Shown: positions 37,027 through 45,939 of the stretch, piece by piece
Numbering within the stretch: position 1 is the stretch's first letter
Layout: every line of letters begins with the position of its first letter
Source of the DNA: Sporosarcina sp. P33
GTDB lineage: Bacteria > Bacillota > Bacilli > Bacillales_A > Planococcaceae
DNA length: 64,000 bases
Direction of reading: 5' to 3'
NCBI RefSeq assembly: GCF_002077155.1
Contig: NZ_CP015027.1
Location: 2,210,501 to 2,274,500, forward strand
Position numbers and translations under genes: made by a program
The notes under the pieces: generated by a model
What the model was told of the DNA's origin: nothing
Database searches by the model: none
The model's input: the letters and a program-made list of their open reading frames with translations, nothing else

Positions 37027-37915
37027 GTGGTCAATGGATCGGGCCACGTGCTCAATGTCCTTCGGCAAGCGCTCAATGCGTCGGGCCAAGCGCTCAATGC
37101 CACCTCGCCCGCGCTCAATGCGTCGGGCCAAGCGCTCAATGTCTCTTCGCCCGCGCTCAATGCGTCAGGCCAAGCGCTCAATGCCACCTCGCTCGCGCTC
37201 AATGCGCCAGGTCAAGCGCTCAATGCCTCTTCGCCTGCGCTCAATGCGTCGAGCCAAGCGCTCAATGCCACCTCGCTCGCGCTCAAAGCGTCGGGCCAAG
37301 TGCTCAATGCCCCCTCGCTCGCGCTCAATGCGCCAGGTCAAGCGCTCAATGCCCCCTCGCTCGCGCTCAATGCGTCAGGCCAAGCGCTCAATGCCACCTC
37401 GCTCGCGCTCAATGCATCGGGCCAAGCGCTCAATGTCTCTTCGCCCGCGCTCAATGCGTCGGGCCAAGCGCTCAATGTCTCTCCGCGCGCGCTCAATGCG
37501 CCAGGTCAAGCGCTCAATGCCCCCTCGCGCGCGCTCAATGCGCCAGGTCAAGCGCTCAATGCCTCTTCGCCTGCGCTCAATGCGTCGAGCCAAGCGCTCA
37601 ATGCCCCCTCGCTCGCGCTCAATGCGTCGGGCCAAGTGCTCAATGCCCCCTCGCTCGCGCTCAATGCGCCAGGTCAAGCGCTCAATGCCCCCTCGCTCGC
37701 GCTCAATGCGTCGGGCCAAGCGCTCAATGCCACCTCGCCCGCGCTCAATGTCCTTCGGCAAGCGCTCAATGAGTCGAGCCAAGCGCTCAATGCCCCCTCG
37801 CCCGCGCTCAAAGCGTCAGGCCAAGCGCCCAATGCCCCCTCGCTCGCGCTCAATGCATCGGGCCAAGCGCTCAATGCCCCTCTGCCCGCGCTCAATCCAT
37901 CCCCGCATCCGCTCA
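37027..37915. repeat. 43-unit array of a GCGCTCAATG motif in exact 21-bp phase
   Basis: Unit starts run from 37027 (GTGGTCAATG) to 37909 (CCGCTCAT), 42 steps of exactly 21 bp with no net indel by anchored positions (37048, 37069, 37888, 37909). The 8-10-base motif is nearly invariant. The other 11 bases alternate between a CGTCGGGCCAA-like and a CCACCTCGCCC-like class, giving a 42-bp dimer. The last motif supplies the dipeptidase stop codon. Because 21 is a multiple of three and the unit lacks stops, long spurious ORFs appear in several frames; I do not call them genes. Confidence 0.93.
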
Positions 37916-39295
37916 TAACCCCAGCTTTTCAATCTCTCCATAATAACTGCTGATTACGCGCAGTCCTTTATCGAAGTTTTCCAAGTGGAAATGTTCATTC
38001 GGTGCGTGGAAGTTTTCGGTGTCCAGGCCGAATCCCATTAGTACGACCGGCAATTTAAGAATTTCATCGAATGCCGCTACGATTGGGATGGAGCCGCCGC
38101 CGCGTGTGTAGACAGTCGGCACGCCGTAAACTTGCTCATAAGCCCTTCCGGCAGCTTGGATTACTTCGTGGTCATAGGGCGTCAGGTAAGGCTTCCCTTT
38201 ATCGAACTCCGTCACTGTCACTTCGCAGCCAACGGGTTCATGTTTTGCAATATGAGCACGCAGTTTTTCTACGATTTCATCAGGTTCCTGGTCGGGAACG
38301 AGACGGCATGTAATTTTTGCTCCGGCTTCTGACGGCAGGACGGTTTTAATGCCTTCCCCCGAAAATCCGCCGAACACCCCGTTGATTTCGAGCGTAGGAC
38401 GCGCCCACGTACGTTCTGTGTAAGTGTAACCCGGTTCGCCAGTCAATTCTTTGACGCCGACTTCCTTTTTGACGGCTTCTTCATCAAAATCAAGAGCTGC
38501 CCAGCCTGCACGTTCTTCTTCCGTCAGATCGCGTACTTGATCGTAAAAACCGTCAATTGCGATCGTGCCTTCCGCATCACGGAATGAAGCCAGAATTTCA
38601 GCGAGTGCATGAATAGGATTTTGAACACCGCCGCCGTATAAACCGGAGTGCAGGTCTCCTTTAGGTCCTTTAACGTCAATTTGCACGCCTGCTAAACCGC
38701 GCAGTCCATAGCAAATCGCAGGCTGTCCGGGAGCATACATGCCGGTATCCGAAATGACGATGAAATCCGCTGCCAATTTGTCCTGATTATTTCGGATATA
38801 TTCTTCCAGACTGGGGCTGCCGATTTCTTCTTCACCTTCAATAATTAATTTGACGTTGACGGGCAGTTTCCCTTCGACATTCATCAGCGCTTCAATTGCT
38901 TTGCTGTGCATAAACACTTGCCCTTTATCATCGCTTGCTCCGCGCGCATATAATTTATTATCACGAATAGTTGCTTCAAATGGAGGCGTCTCCCATAAAT
39001 GAAGCGGATCGACAGGCTGTACATCATAATGGCCGTAAATCAGGATAGTCGGCTGGTTTTCCGCGTGCATCCAGTCGGCGTAGACAACAGATTGTCCCGC
39101 TGTTTTTTCAATCGAGACGTTTTCGAGTCCGATGCTTTCGAATTCATTTGCGAGCCATTCCGCTGCTTTCTGCATATCCGGCTGATGTTCTGATAATGCG
39201 CTAATGCTCGGAATCGCGAGGAAATTCGTCAGCTCTTTCAAGTGGCGGTCGCGGTGATCTGTAAAATATTGATCCAATGATTGTAATGAAGTCAT
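37913..39295 (-). CDS. M20-family dipeptidase
   Basis: 460 aa metallopeptidase. The zinc-site motif IYGHYDVQP is near residue 85, ARGASDDKGQ carries the bridging aspartate, IEGEEEIGS the catalytic and metal glutamates, and SDTGMY a further ligand; HAPNEHFHLENF closes the C-terminus. Length and motifs match the Xaa-His/carnosinase-like dipeptidase branch. The stop codon TGA lies inside the first array motif met by transcription, and no hairpin terminator separates the gene from the array. Confidence 0.92.
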   Translation of the reverse strand: MTSLQSLDQYFTDHRDRHLKELTNFLAIPSISALSEHQPDMQKAAEWLANEFESIGLENVSIEKTAGQSVVYADWMHAENQPTILIYGHYDVQPVDPLHLWETPPFEATIRDNKLYARGASDDKGQVFMHSKAIEALMNVEGKLPVNVKLIIEGEEEIGSPSLEEYIRNNQDKLAADFIVISDTGMYAPGQPAICYGLRGLAGVQIDVKGPKGDLHSGLYGGGVQNPIHALAEILASFRDAEGTIAIDGFYDQVRDLTEEERAGWAALDFDEEAVKKEVGVKELTGEPGYTYTERTWARPTLEINGVFGGFSGEGIKTVLPSEAGAKITCRLVPDQEPDEIVEKLRAHIAKHEPVGCEVTVTEFDKGKPYLTPYDHEVIQAAGRAYEQVYGVPTVYTRGGGSIPIVAAFDEILKLPVVLMGFGLDTENFHAPNEHFHLENFDKGLRVISSYYGEIEKLGL

Positions 39296-39539
39296 TGCAA
39301 ACCCTCTTTTCTCTGGACTGTTTTCTATTCCACATTATAGCAGAAGTTCGTGCGCCGTAAGGTTTAGACGCTTCCGGGAAAGGGAACCAAATGATAAAAG
39401 TGAGCGTCTAATCTGTATATAGTATTAGCGGCACGGTTTATATTTATGATATAATAACCCAATAAGAAGTATTGAATGATTATGAACGGATTACCATGAC
39501 TGATAACAAATAAATGAGGAAATGCTGGAGGAGACGCAA

Positions 39540-40790
39540 TTGTTTATTGCACTGGGACTATGTTTATTCTTGTCCTTTTTTTTATCGGGGAGCGAGACCG
39601 CTCTGACTGCCGTCAATCGCATGAAAATACAATTGCGCGCGGATCAGGGAGATAAAAAATCTGTTAAGTTAAGACAATTGATTTCAAAGCCGGATCGTAT
39701 GATTACGGCCATTTTAATCGGCAATAATGTCGTGAATATTTTGATGCCGACGATTGTGACGATGATCGCGATCGATAAAGGATTGAGCATCGGATTACTG
39801 ACGGGGATATTGACTGTCATCCTAATTATATTTGGCGAAGTATTGCCGAAAACCATCGCCGCGACATTTGCGGACCGGATTGCTTATATCGTCGCGCCGC
39901 CTATTACGGTGCTTGTGAAATTATTGATTCCATTGACTTTGATTCTTTCGCTGTTTACGAACTTCTTCGTGCGTCTGATTTCAAAAGGTGCTGTGACAGA
40001 AGCAACACTGACGAAAGAAGATGTGCGTTCCATGGTTGATATTGCTTCGACTGAAGGAACGTTCGGACAGGATGAATCAATTCGTCTGAAAGGCGTGCTT
40101 GACTTCCGCGATAAAGATGTCATGGATGTTATGCAGACACACCGGACAGATATTGTTTCACTTTCTATGGATTCGACGTATGAAGATGTGCGTGACGTCG
40201 TGCTGCAATATTTCTATACTCGATATCCTGTATACGAGGAAAGTATCGACCGTGTCGTCGGTATTTTTTATTCTAAAATGCTCATCGAATGGTCCATGTT
40301 TCCGGAACGGACGTTTGGAGATATGATTGACCGCCAGCCGCTGTTTGTCGTGCAGACCGCCAGTGTGGAACTCGTATTTAAACGGATGCTGACGCAGAAG
40401 AAACATATGGCGATTGTGCTTGATGAATATGGCGGAACGCTCGGAATCGTCACGCAGGAAGATATTATTGAAGAAATGATTGGGCAGGACATAGAGGACG
40501 AAACAGACGTAGAAGAAGATTCGATGGTCTTTGAGAAAGAAGAAAACCGTTTGATCTGTCAAGGGCGTCTGGATATTAAAGATGTCATTGAATTGCTCGA
40601 TGTCGAACTGCCGACAGACCACGATACCATCGGCGGCTTTGTATTTCAGGAGGTGGGCCATATTCCAGAAGAAGGAGAATGGTTCAACTATAATACACTG
40701 TTGTTTGAAGTCGAGGAGATGGACAGAGCACGTATTTCGCGATTAAGAATTACGAAACAGCAAGAGCAGGAAGAAGCCGTGGAAGCATAG
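39540..40790 (+). CDS. CNNM/CorC-type transporter (hemolysin-C family, DUF21-CBS)
   Basis: 416 aa from the TTG at 39540, which follows GGAGGAG; the ATG at 39522 is less well placed. Four hydrophobic segments form the CNNM domain: LSGSETALTAVNR at the start, ILIGNNVVNILMP, and FGEVLPKTIAATFADRIA. A CBS pair (DVMQTHRTDIVSL to IVLDEYGGTLGIVTQEDIIEEMIGQ) and a C-terminal CorC-HlyC domain (DTIGGFVFQEVGHIPEEGE) follow. Likely magnesium or divalent-cation efflux. Confidence 0.9.
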   Translation: MFIALGLCLFLSFFLSGSETALTAVNRMKIQLRADQGDKKSVKLRQLISKPDRMITAILIGNNVVNILMPTIVTMIAIDKGLSIGLLTGILTVILIIFGEVLPKTIAATFADRIAYIVAPPITVLVKLLIPLTLILSLFTNFFVRLISKGAVTEATLTKEDVRSMVDIASTEGTFGQDESIRLKGVLDFRDKDVMDVMQTHRTDIVSLSMDSTYEDVRDVVLQYFYTRYPVYEESIDRVVGIFYSKMLIEWSMFPERTFGDMIDRQPLFVVQTASVELVFKRMLTQKKHMAIVLDEYGGTLGIVTQEDIIEEMIGQDIEDETDVEEDSMVFEKEENRLICQGRLDIKDVIELLDVELPTDHDTIGGFVFQEVGHIPEEGEWFNYNTLLFEVEEMDRARISRLRITKQQEQEEAVEA

Positions 40791-40799
40791 AAGGTGTCA

Positions 40800-40827
40800 A
40801 GTAACCTTACATAATTGTAAGGTTACT
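40800..40827. promoter_or_regulatory. Perfect 12-bp inverted repeat ahead of the ECF sigma gene
   Basis: AGTAACCTTACA and TGTAAGGTTACT flank TAAT. No T-run follows, so it is either a T-less hairpin after the CNNM gene or an operator upstream of the sigma factor gene. Confidence 0.55.
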
Positions 40828-40904
40828 GAAAGAGAAAGCGATAGTTCAAATAATGTGTGTCAGTCATAATAAGGGTACCAGTTACAAAACGGAGGTACTT
40901 GCTT

Positions 40905-41450
40905 ATGAAAACGGACTTGAACGCATTATACGAAGAGTATGGTCGCTATATATATCATTTATGTCTAAAATTAACCCGCAATAAAGAAGAAGCGGAAGAT
41001 CTTATGCAGGACGTGTGGGTGAAAGTCGTACGCTACAGCGGTGAAATGAGTGAAGTCAACCGTATGAAGGCTTGGCTGACAACCATTTGCATGAATACAT
41101 TCCGTGATCGCTACAGAAAAAATGTGCGTCACAGCCAATACGTGATGAATCAGCCTGATACATTAGACGTTCCGATTCTTGATTTGGTTCCCAGCAATGC
41201 AAAAACACCTGCAGAATTGATGGAACAAAGCGATATTTCCTCTTTGGTGCAGCAGAAAATCAGCGAGCTGGATGGCATCTACCGAAAAACGATCGAATAT
41301 TTCTACGTAAACCAGTATTCGCTCGTGGAAATTGCCGGGTTGATGAGTGTATCAATCGGCACGGTGAAATCACGCCTGTTCCGCGCAAAGAAGTATCTGA
41401 AAGAGATGCTCGTACAAGACGAAGCAGCACAAGAATACGTAATAGCCTAA
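40905..41450 (+). CDS. ECF-type RNA polymerase sigma factor
   Basis: 181 aa from the ATG at 40905, with CGGAGGT upstream. Region 2 includes YGRYIYHLCLKLTRNKEEAEDLMQDVWVKV and KAWLTTICMNTFRDRYRK. Region 4 includes YFYVNQYSLVEIAGLMSVSIGTVKSRLFRAKKYLK. No anti-sigma gene follows; a terminator overlaps the stop. Regulation may therefore rely on another mechanism or an unlinked anti-sigma factor. Confidence 0.9.
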   Translation: MKTDLNALYEEYGRYIYHLCLKLTRNKEEAEDLMQDVWVKVVRYSGEMSEVNRMKAWLTTICMNTFRDRYRKNVRHSQYVMNQPDTLDVPILDLVPSNAKTPAELMEQSDISSLVQQKISELDGIYRKTIEYFYVNQYSLVEIAGLMSVSIGTVKSRLFRAKKYLKEMLVQDEAAQEYVIA

Positions 41451-41475
41451 GCCCACTGCCTTGTGGGCTTTTTTT
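41449..41475 (+). terminator. Terminator of the sigma factor gene
   Basis: AAGCCCAC pairs with GTGGGCTT around a 6-base loop, followed by seven T. It starts within the TAA stop. Confidence 0.9.
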
Positions 41476-41606
41476 GATGAGGCACAGCGTACAAAGATGA
41501 CTCCCATGCATATACTAAGAAACGCTAAGCAGCATGGCAAGGAGCGGTGCAGAAAACACCTGCAAAGAATACAAAATTCTGCACGGCTGGACTAACCCAT
41601 TGCAAA

Positions 41607-41646
41607 CCAAAAAACGACCTCCATCATCTAAATAATGGAGGTCGTG
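41607..41646 (-). terminator. Terminator of the small coiled-coil gene
   Basis: On the minus strand ACGACCTCCAT pairs with ATGGAGGTCGT, then six T. Confidence 0.9.
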
Positions 41647-41650
41647 CCTG

Positions 41651-41839
41651 TTAATCCGTCGCTTCTGCAAGCTGCTTATTCAGTTCTGACAGCCGTTCTT
41701 CCATACGGGCAAGACGGCGTTCGGCGTTTTCGATCATCTTCACATGACCGGTTGACTCCAGCTTCTCCACATCGCCCTGCAGACTGATATAGTCCATCTT
41801 GAGTTCTGCAATCTCTTGCTCCAGCTGATCTTTTGTCAT
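41651..41839 (-). CDS. Small coiled-coil protein, SE1561-like
   Basis: 62 aa from the ATG at 41839, with TTGGAG nine bases upstream. Almost entirely helical heptads (MTKDQLEQEIAELKMDYISL, then NAERRLARMEERLSELNKQL). It resembles the small SE1561 family of Bacillales, from memory. Function unknown. It follows the PseG-like gene on the same strand, with 29 bp between them. Confidence 0.65.
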   Translation of the reverse strand: MTKDQLEQEIAELKMDYISLQGDVEKLESTGHVKMIENAERRLARMEERLSELNKQLAEATD

Positions 41840-41868
41840 ACGGGAAAACTCCAATCATAGGTTTTCCC

Positions 41869-42909
41869 TTAGTGTAACATATCCAGCCTTGTCCGTTTAG
41901 GAAACTCCAACAAATAACGGATTGCCTCAAGCACCTTTTCCTCTCCGCTGCCAATGTCAATCTGCAGCTGACGCTTGATCGCGCGTTCTTTGCGTGCATC
42001 ATGCAGCAGCGGTTCCATGATCGCACTCAGCAAATTCGACTGTGTCACTTTGCGGCCGAGTCCAAGATGAATGAAACCATTTTTCTCAGTAGGGAAGCCA
42101 AGATTTGATTCGAACTCGTTTTGGGCAAGTACAATGCAAGGCACCCCGATGACAGCGACTTCGTAGGGGGTATAGCATGCATCGCATAAAATCATATCAG
42201 CTTCGGAGAACAGCTCGGCACGGTTGTCCGGAGCCTGTACAACTCTCGTGTTACGTCGGCTCAATGCCATCATTTGTACTTCACTTACATCATGTTTATA
42301 GTTATCGCCGAGGACAACTGTGACTGACAATGGAATCTGCAGTTGTTTCAAATGCCGCAATGCCCGGAATGTCAGATTGCCCGGATCTTCATCACCAAAT
42401 GAAATAACGAGACGGGATGAAGAGGACGGCGGCTTTCTTTTTAAGCCCGCATGACGGTAGGGATGCAAAGATGCATCCGTGATGAACGTGTCGGGGCCAG
42501 TAATATAATGGTCAGCGCACAGTTCCTGTGTTTCAGGATACAGCGTCTGAATGACCCAGTCTGTCAGCTGCCCGCCATCACCAAAGTCATCAAAATGCAG
42601 AATGCTTGGTACGAGTTCCACCAGCTTGGACATTTCATCTGTATTGCTTGGACCCGCGTCGCGAATCAAAAGATCAGGCTGCAGCTTGCTTACCTGCGTA
42701 ATGAAAGAAGAAGGACCGATTACTTTATGACAGGTGAAATTTTCATCAGGAAACGGAGTATGTTGATCATATAAAAAGATGATCTCCGCTTCATTTTTCA
42801 ATGTATTAGCCAGCTTACGTGCACGTCGCAGAGGATAACTTCCTTTGCCGTCTGTTATGGATAGATAGATCGCGATTTTTTTTTGGACTTGTTTTTCGAT
42901 TGGAACCAC
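41869..42909 (-). CDS. PseG/SpsG-like glycosyltransferase-fold protein
   Basis: 346 aa; start uncertain (a GTG at 42909 lies on the ribosome site AAAGGGTG, and no good internal start is near). GT-B-like fold as in the UDP-sugar hydrolase PseG: N-terminal SITDGKGSYPLRRARKLANTL (usually GxGHxxR), ILHFDDFGDGG, VISFGDEDPGNLTFRAL, and the C-terminal ADMILCDACYTPYEVAVIGVPCIVLAQN. It may act in surface-polysaccharide or nonulosonic-acid chemistry; no partner genes are adjacent. Confidence 0.65.
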   Translation of the reverse strand: MVPIEKQVQKKIAIYLSITDGKGSYPLRRARKLANTLKNEAEIIFLYDQHTPFPDENFTCHKVIGPSSFITQVSKLQPDLLIRDAGPSNTDEMSKLVELVPSILHFDDFGDGGQLTDWVIQTLYPETQELCADHYITGPDTFITDASLHPYRHAGLKRKPPSSSSRLVISFGDEDPGNLTFRALRHLKQLQIPLSVTVVLGDNYKHDVSEVQMMALSRRNTRVVQAPDNRAELFSEADMILCDACYTPYEVAVIGVPCIVLAQNEFESNLGFPTEKNGFIHLGLGRKVTQSNLLSAIMEPLLHDARKERAIKRQLQIDIGSGEEKVLEAIRYLLEFPKRTRLDMLH

Positions 42910-43023
42910 CCTTTCTGAACCTGCTTCGTTCCTCTTACCCTATGAAAAAGGAGAATAGTTTATTACAATGAGGAACGGGCGGTACAGAACGGCTTGAAAA
43001 TAGGGAAGGAGGCGGGCTGTCTG

Positions 43024-44958
43024 ATGTTCAATTCATTGATCATGGATTTGATGCTGGTCGTGCTAATTGGAGTAGGATCGCAATGGGTGGCGTGGCGGAC
43101 TAGAATGCCGGCCATTGTCGTGATGGCGATTGCAGGATTGCTCGTCGGTCCGATATTTGGTCTGATGAATCCGAAACAATCAATGGGTGATTTATATTCA
43201 CCGATTATTACATTTGCAGTTGCAATTATTCTATTTGAAGGCAGTTTAAACCTCGATTTCAGGGAGATTAAAGGCTTCGGGCGCCCTGTTGCGCGAATCG
43301 TTACGTTCGGAGCGTTTATTGCATGGATTGCAGGCTCACTGGCTGCGCATTATATTGCAGGATTGTCATGGGAAGTGGCGTTCATCATCGGAGGATTGTT
43401 TATTGTCACAGGTCCGACGGTGATTTTACCTTTATTGCGGCAGGCGCGTCTAAAGCCGCGTGCCGCCGCCATCTTGAAATGGGAAGGTATTGTTGTTGAC
43501 CCGTTTGGTGCACTTTTGGCGGTCTTCGCCTTTGAAGTAATCAGGTTCATGAATAGTGAAGTGACGGCGCAGGCCATGCTGCTGTTCGTAGGCGCTTCGC
43601 TGTTCTCGGTATTCATCGGATGGGGAACGAGCCGTATTTTAGGTTCAGCATTTGAAAAAGGCCAGGTTCCTGAATTTTTAAAAGCGCCGATTCTATTCGG
43701 TTTAGTGCTGTTTGTCTTCGTATTGTCTGATGAAATCATGCATGAAACCGGCTTGCTTGCGGTAACTGCCATGGGGCTGACGATGGCAAATATGCATTTG
43801 ACGACACTGCAGGATATCCGGCATTTCAAAGAAAACATCTCGGTTTTGCTCATTTCAGGAATTTTTGTCATGCTGACGGCTTCTCTTGATCCGCATATAC
43901 TGATTGAGATAGCGAACCCGAAAATTGTGCTGTATGTATTGGCGATGCTATTTGTCGTCAGACCGCTGTCCATTTGGGTATCGACCATCGGAACGGATTT
44001 AAACGTCCGGGAAAAGACCTTAATTGGCTGGATTGCACCGCGTGGAATTGTAGCATTGACGGTGTCAGGCTATTTCGCATCCATTTTGCTTGAAAATGGA
44101 TATAAAGATGCCGAGCTGCTCACTGCGTTAACTTTTGCGCTTGTATTTGCAACGGTAGTCCTGCACGGCTTCTCAATTGGCTGGCTGGCCAAGAAGCTTA
44201 ATTTGACGACACCGGAAGAAACGGGTGTCGTGCTCATCGGCAGCACGCGTTTTGTGGCGGAACTGGCGAAATCCATTCAAGGCGCAGGTCATAAGGTGCT
44301 GATTATGGAAGATTCATGGGGAGGCCTGTCCAACGCGCGAAAACAAGGAATTCCGACATATATGGGGGATATTTTATCCGAGCATACGGGCTATCACCTG
44401 GATTTGACGCCGTACCGTTATATTTTGGCTATGACAAAAACGGATTCGTATAATTCGCATGTATGTGCCGATTTCACGCCGGATCTGGGGCGGGAATCGC
44501 TGTTTCAGACAACGACACATAAGCGAAGCGCTGACCGGCAGTTCAACCTTGCGACGGGCCAGTTCCTGTTCACACCTAATCTGTCAATTCATGAATTGGA
44601 TGAGCGCATTCATCAAGGGCATGTATTCCGTAAAACGCTGCTGACGAAACAATATAGCTATACGCAATATTTACGTGAACGGGATGACCGCTCTGTGTTG
44701 CTGTATATTATCCGTGCGAACGGTGATATGGAATTTTACACGGCGGAGAAAGAATTGCAGGCACAGACAGGGGATACGATTGTTGCGCTGTCTACATTAA
44801 ATAAGACGATTGAGCGGACGATTGACCGGCTCGAAGAAAAGAATGGCAAGGCGTCCGTGCCAAAAGAAAAGATTGAAACAAAGTTTATGGAAGAACCGCC
44901 GCTCACAAAACCGGAAATACCGGGGGAGACACCGCCGAAGATCAATAAAGAGCAGTGA
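43024..44958 (+). CDS. CPA1-family Na+(K+)/H+ antiporter with TrkA-type regulatory domain
   Basis: 644 aa from the ATG at 43024, after AAGGAGG. About twelve hydrophobic segments (residues 5-405) include the ion-binding region FIVTGPTVILPLLRQA and GIVVDPFGALLAVF, with the paired acidic site, and WIAPRGIVALTVSGYFA. Then a TrkA-N-like part (GVVLIGSTRFVAELAKSIQGAGHKV) and a TrkA-C-like end, plus a Pro/Lys-rich tail. The TrkA-N glycine pattern reads GSTRFV rather than GxGxxG, so nucleotide binding may be altered. Confidence 0.88.
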   Translation: MFNSLIMDLMLVVLIGVGSQWVAWRTRMPAIVVMAIAGLLVGPIFGLMNPKQSMGDLYSPIITFAVAIILFEGSLNLDFREIKGFGRPVARIVTFGAFIAWIAGSLAAHYIAGLSWEVAFIIGGLFIVTGPTVILPLLRQARLKPRAAAILKWEGIVVDPFGALLAVFAFEVIRFMNSEVTAQAMLLFVGASLFSVFIGWGTSRILGSAFEKGQVPEFLKAPILFGLVLFVFVLSDEIMHETGLLAVTAMGLTMANMHLTTLQDIRHFKENISVLLISGIFVMLTASLDPHILIEIANPKIVLYVLAMLFVVRPLSIWVSTIGTDLNVREKTLIGWIAPRGIVALTVSGYFASILLENGYKDAELLTALTFALVFATVVLHGFSIGWLAKKLNLTTPEETGVVLIGSTRFVAELAKSIQGAGHKVLIMEDSWGGLSNARKQGIPTYMGDILSEHTGYHLDLTPYRYILAMTKTDSYNSHVCADFTPDLGRESLFQTTTHKRSADRQFNLATGQFLFTPNLSIHELDERIHQGHVFRKTLLTKQYSYTQYLRERDDRSVLLYIIRANGDMEFYTAEKELQAQTGDTIVALSTLNKTIERTIDRLEEKNGKASVPKEKIETKFMEEPPLTKPEIPGETPPKINKEQ

Positions 44959-44987
44959 GTGCTGATTTCCGCTAAACTGTGATTGCA

Positions 44988-45029
44988 CATAAACGCACAT
45001 GCCGCATCATGCAGCGTGTGCGTTTATTG
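44988..45029. terminator. Probable terminator after the antiporter
   Basis: ATAAACGCACA pairs with TGTGCGTTTAT, with an inner GC-rich stem. Only a short T-run follows. Confidence 0.65.
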
Positions 45030-45251
45030 TCATTGAAAAAGGGTATCTAAAATACACATCTCCCTGCATATGGACTAGTCACTTCCACCCGCATAGTATG
45101 GACAGCTGGTATGAAACGTGCGGCAAATGGGTAAGATGAAATAAAAGACATTGTCAAATCCATTCCTAAGATGGATTGTATTTTACACACTATTGCGTAA
45201 ACTGAGTATAATAGATTGTTGTGGCGAAATTTCTATTCGGAGGTGGATGCG

Positions 45252-45827
45252 ATGAATGCTGTATTGGGGTTTGCGGGTGCTGCCGAACAACTGCAGCGGT
45301 ATGACGCAGTCCGCAGGAAGAATGCCGAAAATGCATATGAACGTCAGACAGAATTCCGTGAACAGGCACAAAAAACCAAAGAAGATCTGATAGCGCTGCT
45401 GCGGGGCAACTCAGAATCTGTTGAACGGGAAGCAGATGCGAAGAAGGATCTTACAAGACTTGACGGCGGCCTAGTTAAAAACATCCCGATTCCTCTAGGC
45501 AATAATCTGGATGAAACGATTGAACTGTGGCGTGAAGTGCGAAGAGAAGCGTACTCGGAAACACCCCCAACGACCGCTGATTATCAGCTGGCGGGTAAAG
45601 CATCAGCAAAAATTTCAGAAGCAGAATTGCAGCTGGCGTTACATAACCGCGCCAAAACGATACGTGAACAGCTGGCGGCAATCGGCGGGAAAACAGCTGG
45701 AGCGACGGAAGGACCCACTCGGATGCAGCTGCAGTACAGCCATGCATTTACCATTTATCAAGTCCAAAACCAGGCGAAAATGAATCAGTACCAAATCGAT
45801 CAGCCCCGAATGAATGTCAGCGTGTAA
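45252..45827 (+). CDS. Hypothetical helical protein
   Basis: 191 aa from the ATG at 45252, after CGGAGGTGG. Not recognised. Rich in charged residues and Gln/Ala; residues 10-70 and 125-165 look like amphipathic helices or coiled coil (QLQRYDAVRRKNAENAYERQ). No signal peptide or membrane segment. A good promoter candidate (TTTACA and TATAAT) lies about 40-70 bp upstream and a terminator follows, so it is a separate unit. Confidence 0.6.
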   Translation: MNAVLGFAGAAEQLQRYDAVRRKNAENAYERQTEFREQAQKTKEDLIALLRGNSESVEREADAKKDLTRLDGGLVKNIPIPLGNNLDETIELWREVRREAYSETPPTTADYQLAGKASAKISEAELQLALHNRAKTIREQLAAIGGKTAGATEGPTRMQLQYSHAFTIYQVQNQAKMNQYQIDQPRMNVSV

Positions 45828-45846
45828 ACGGTTGGACTGAAAAGCG

Positions 45847-45889
45847 AAAGCTTGTTTTGCTGGAACCCAGTGAAACGGGCTTTTTTGTT
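45847..45889 (+). terminator. Terminator after the hypothetical gene
   Basis: AAAGCTTGTTTTGCTGG pairs with CCAGTGAAACGGGCTTT with two wobbles, followed by a T-run. Confidence 0.8.
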
Positions 45890-45939
45890 TTTACATAACC
45901 ATGCGCTCGATCAGTACGGACAGAAAGGATGTTACAAAT

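Noticed and set aside
37027..37915. CRISPR array
   Set aside because: The repeated part is only 8-10 bases, the intervening 11-13 bases belong to a few related classes instead of unique spacers, and no cas genes are nearby.
36966..37953. Several overlapping ORFs of 135-311 codons on both strands within the 37-kb array
   Set aside because: A 21-bp repeat without stop codons stays open in several frames. The products are simple heptapeptide repeats (for example SALNAPGQ-like), with no ribosome site tied to a credible start. These are artefacts of the period.
41476..41606. Possible structured RNA between the sigma factor and coiled-coil genes (paired GTGCAG and CTGCAC segments)
   Set aside because: Short local pairings only; no known riboswitch or RNA class pattern could be matched by eye.
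43350..43988. 212-codon minus-strand ORF inside the antiporter gene
   Set aside because: Shadow frame of a clear membrane-protein gene, with Ser/Thr/Asn-rich composition typical of antisense frames.
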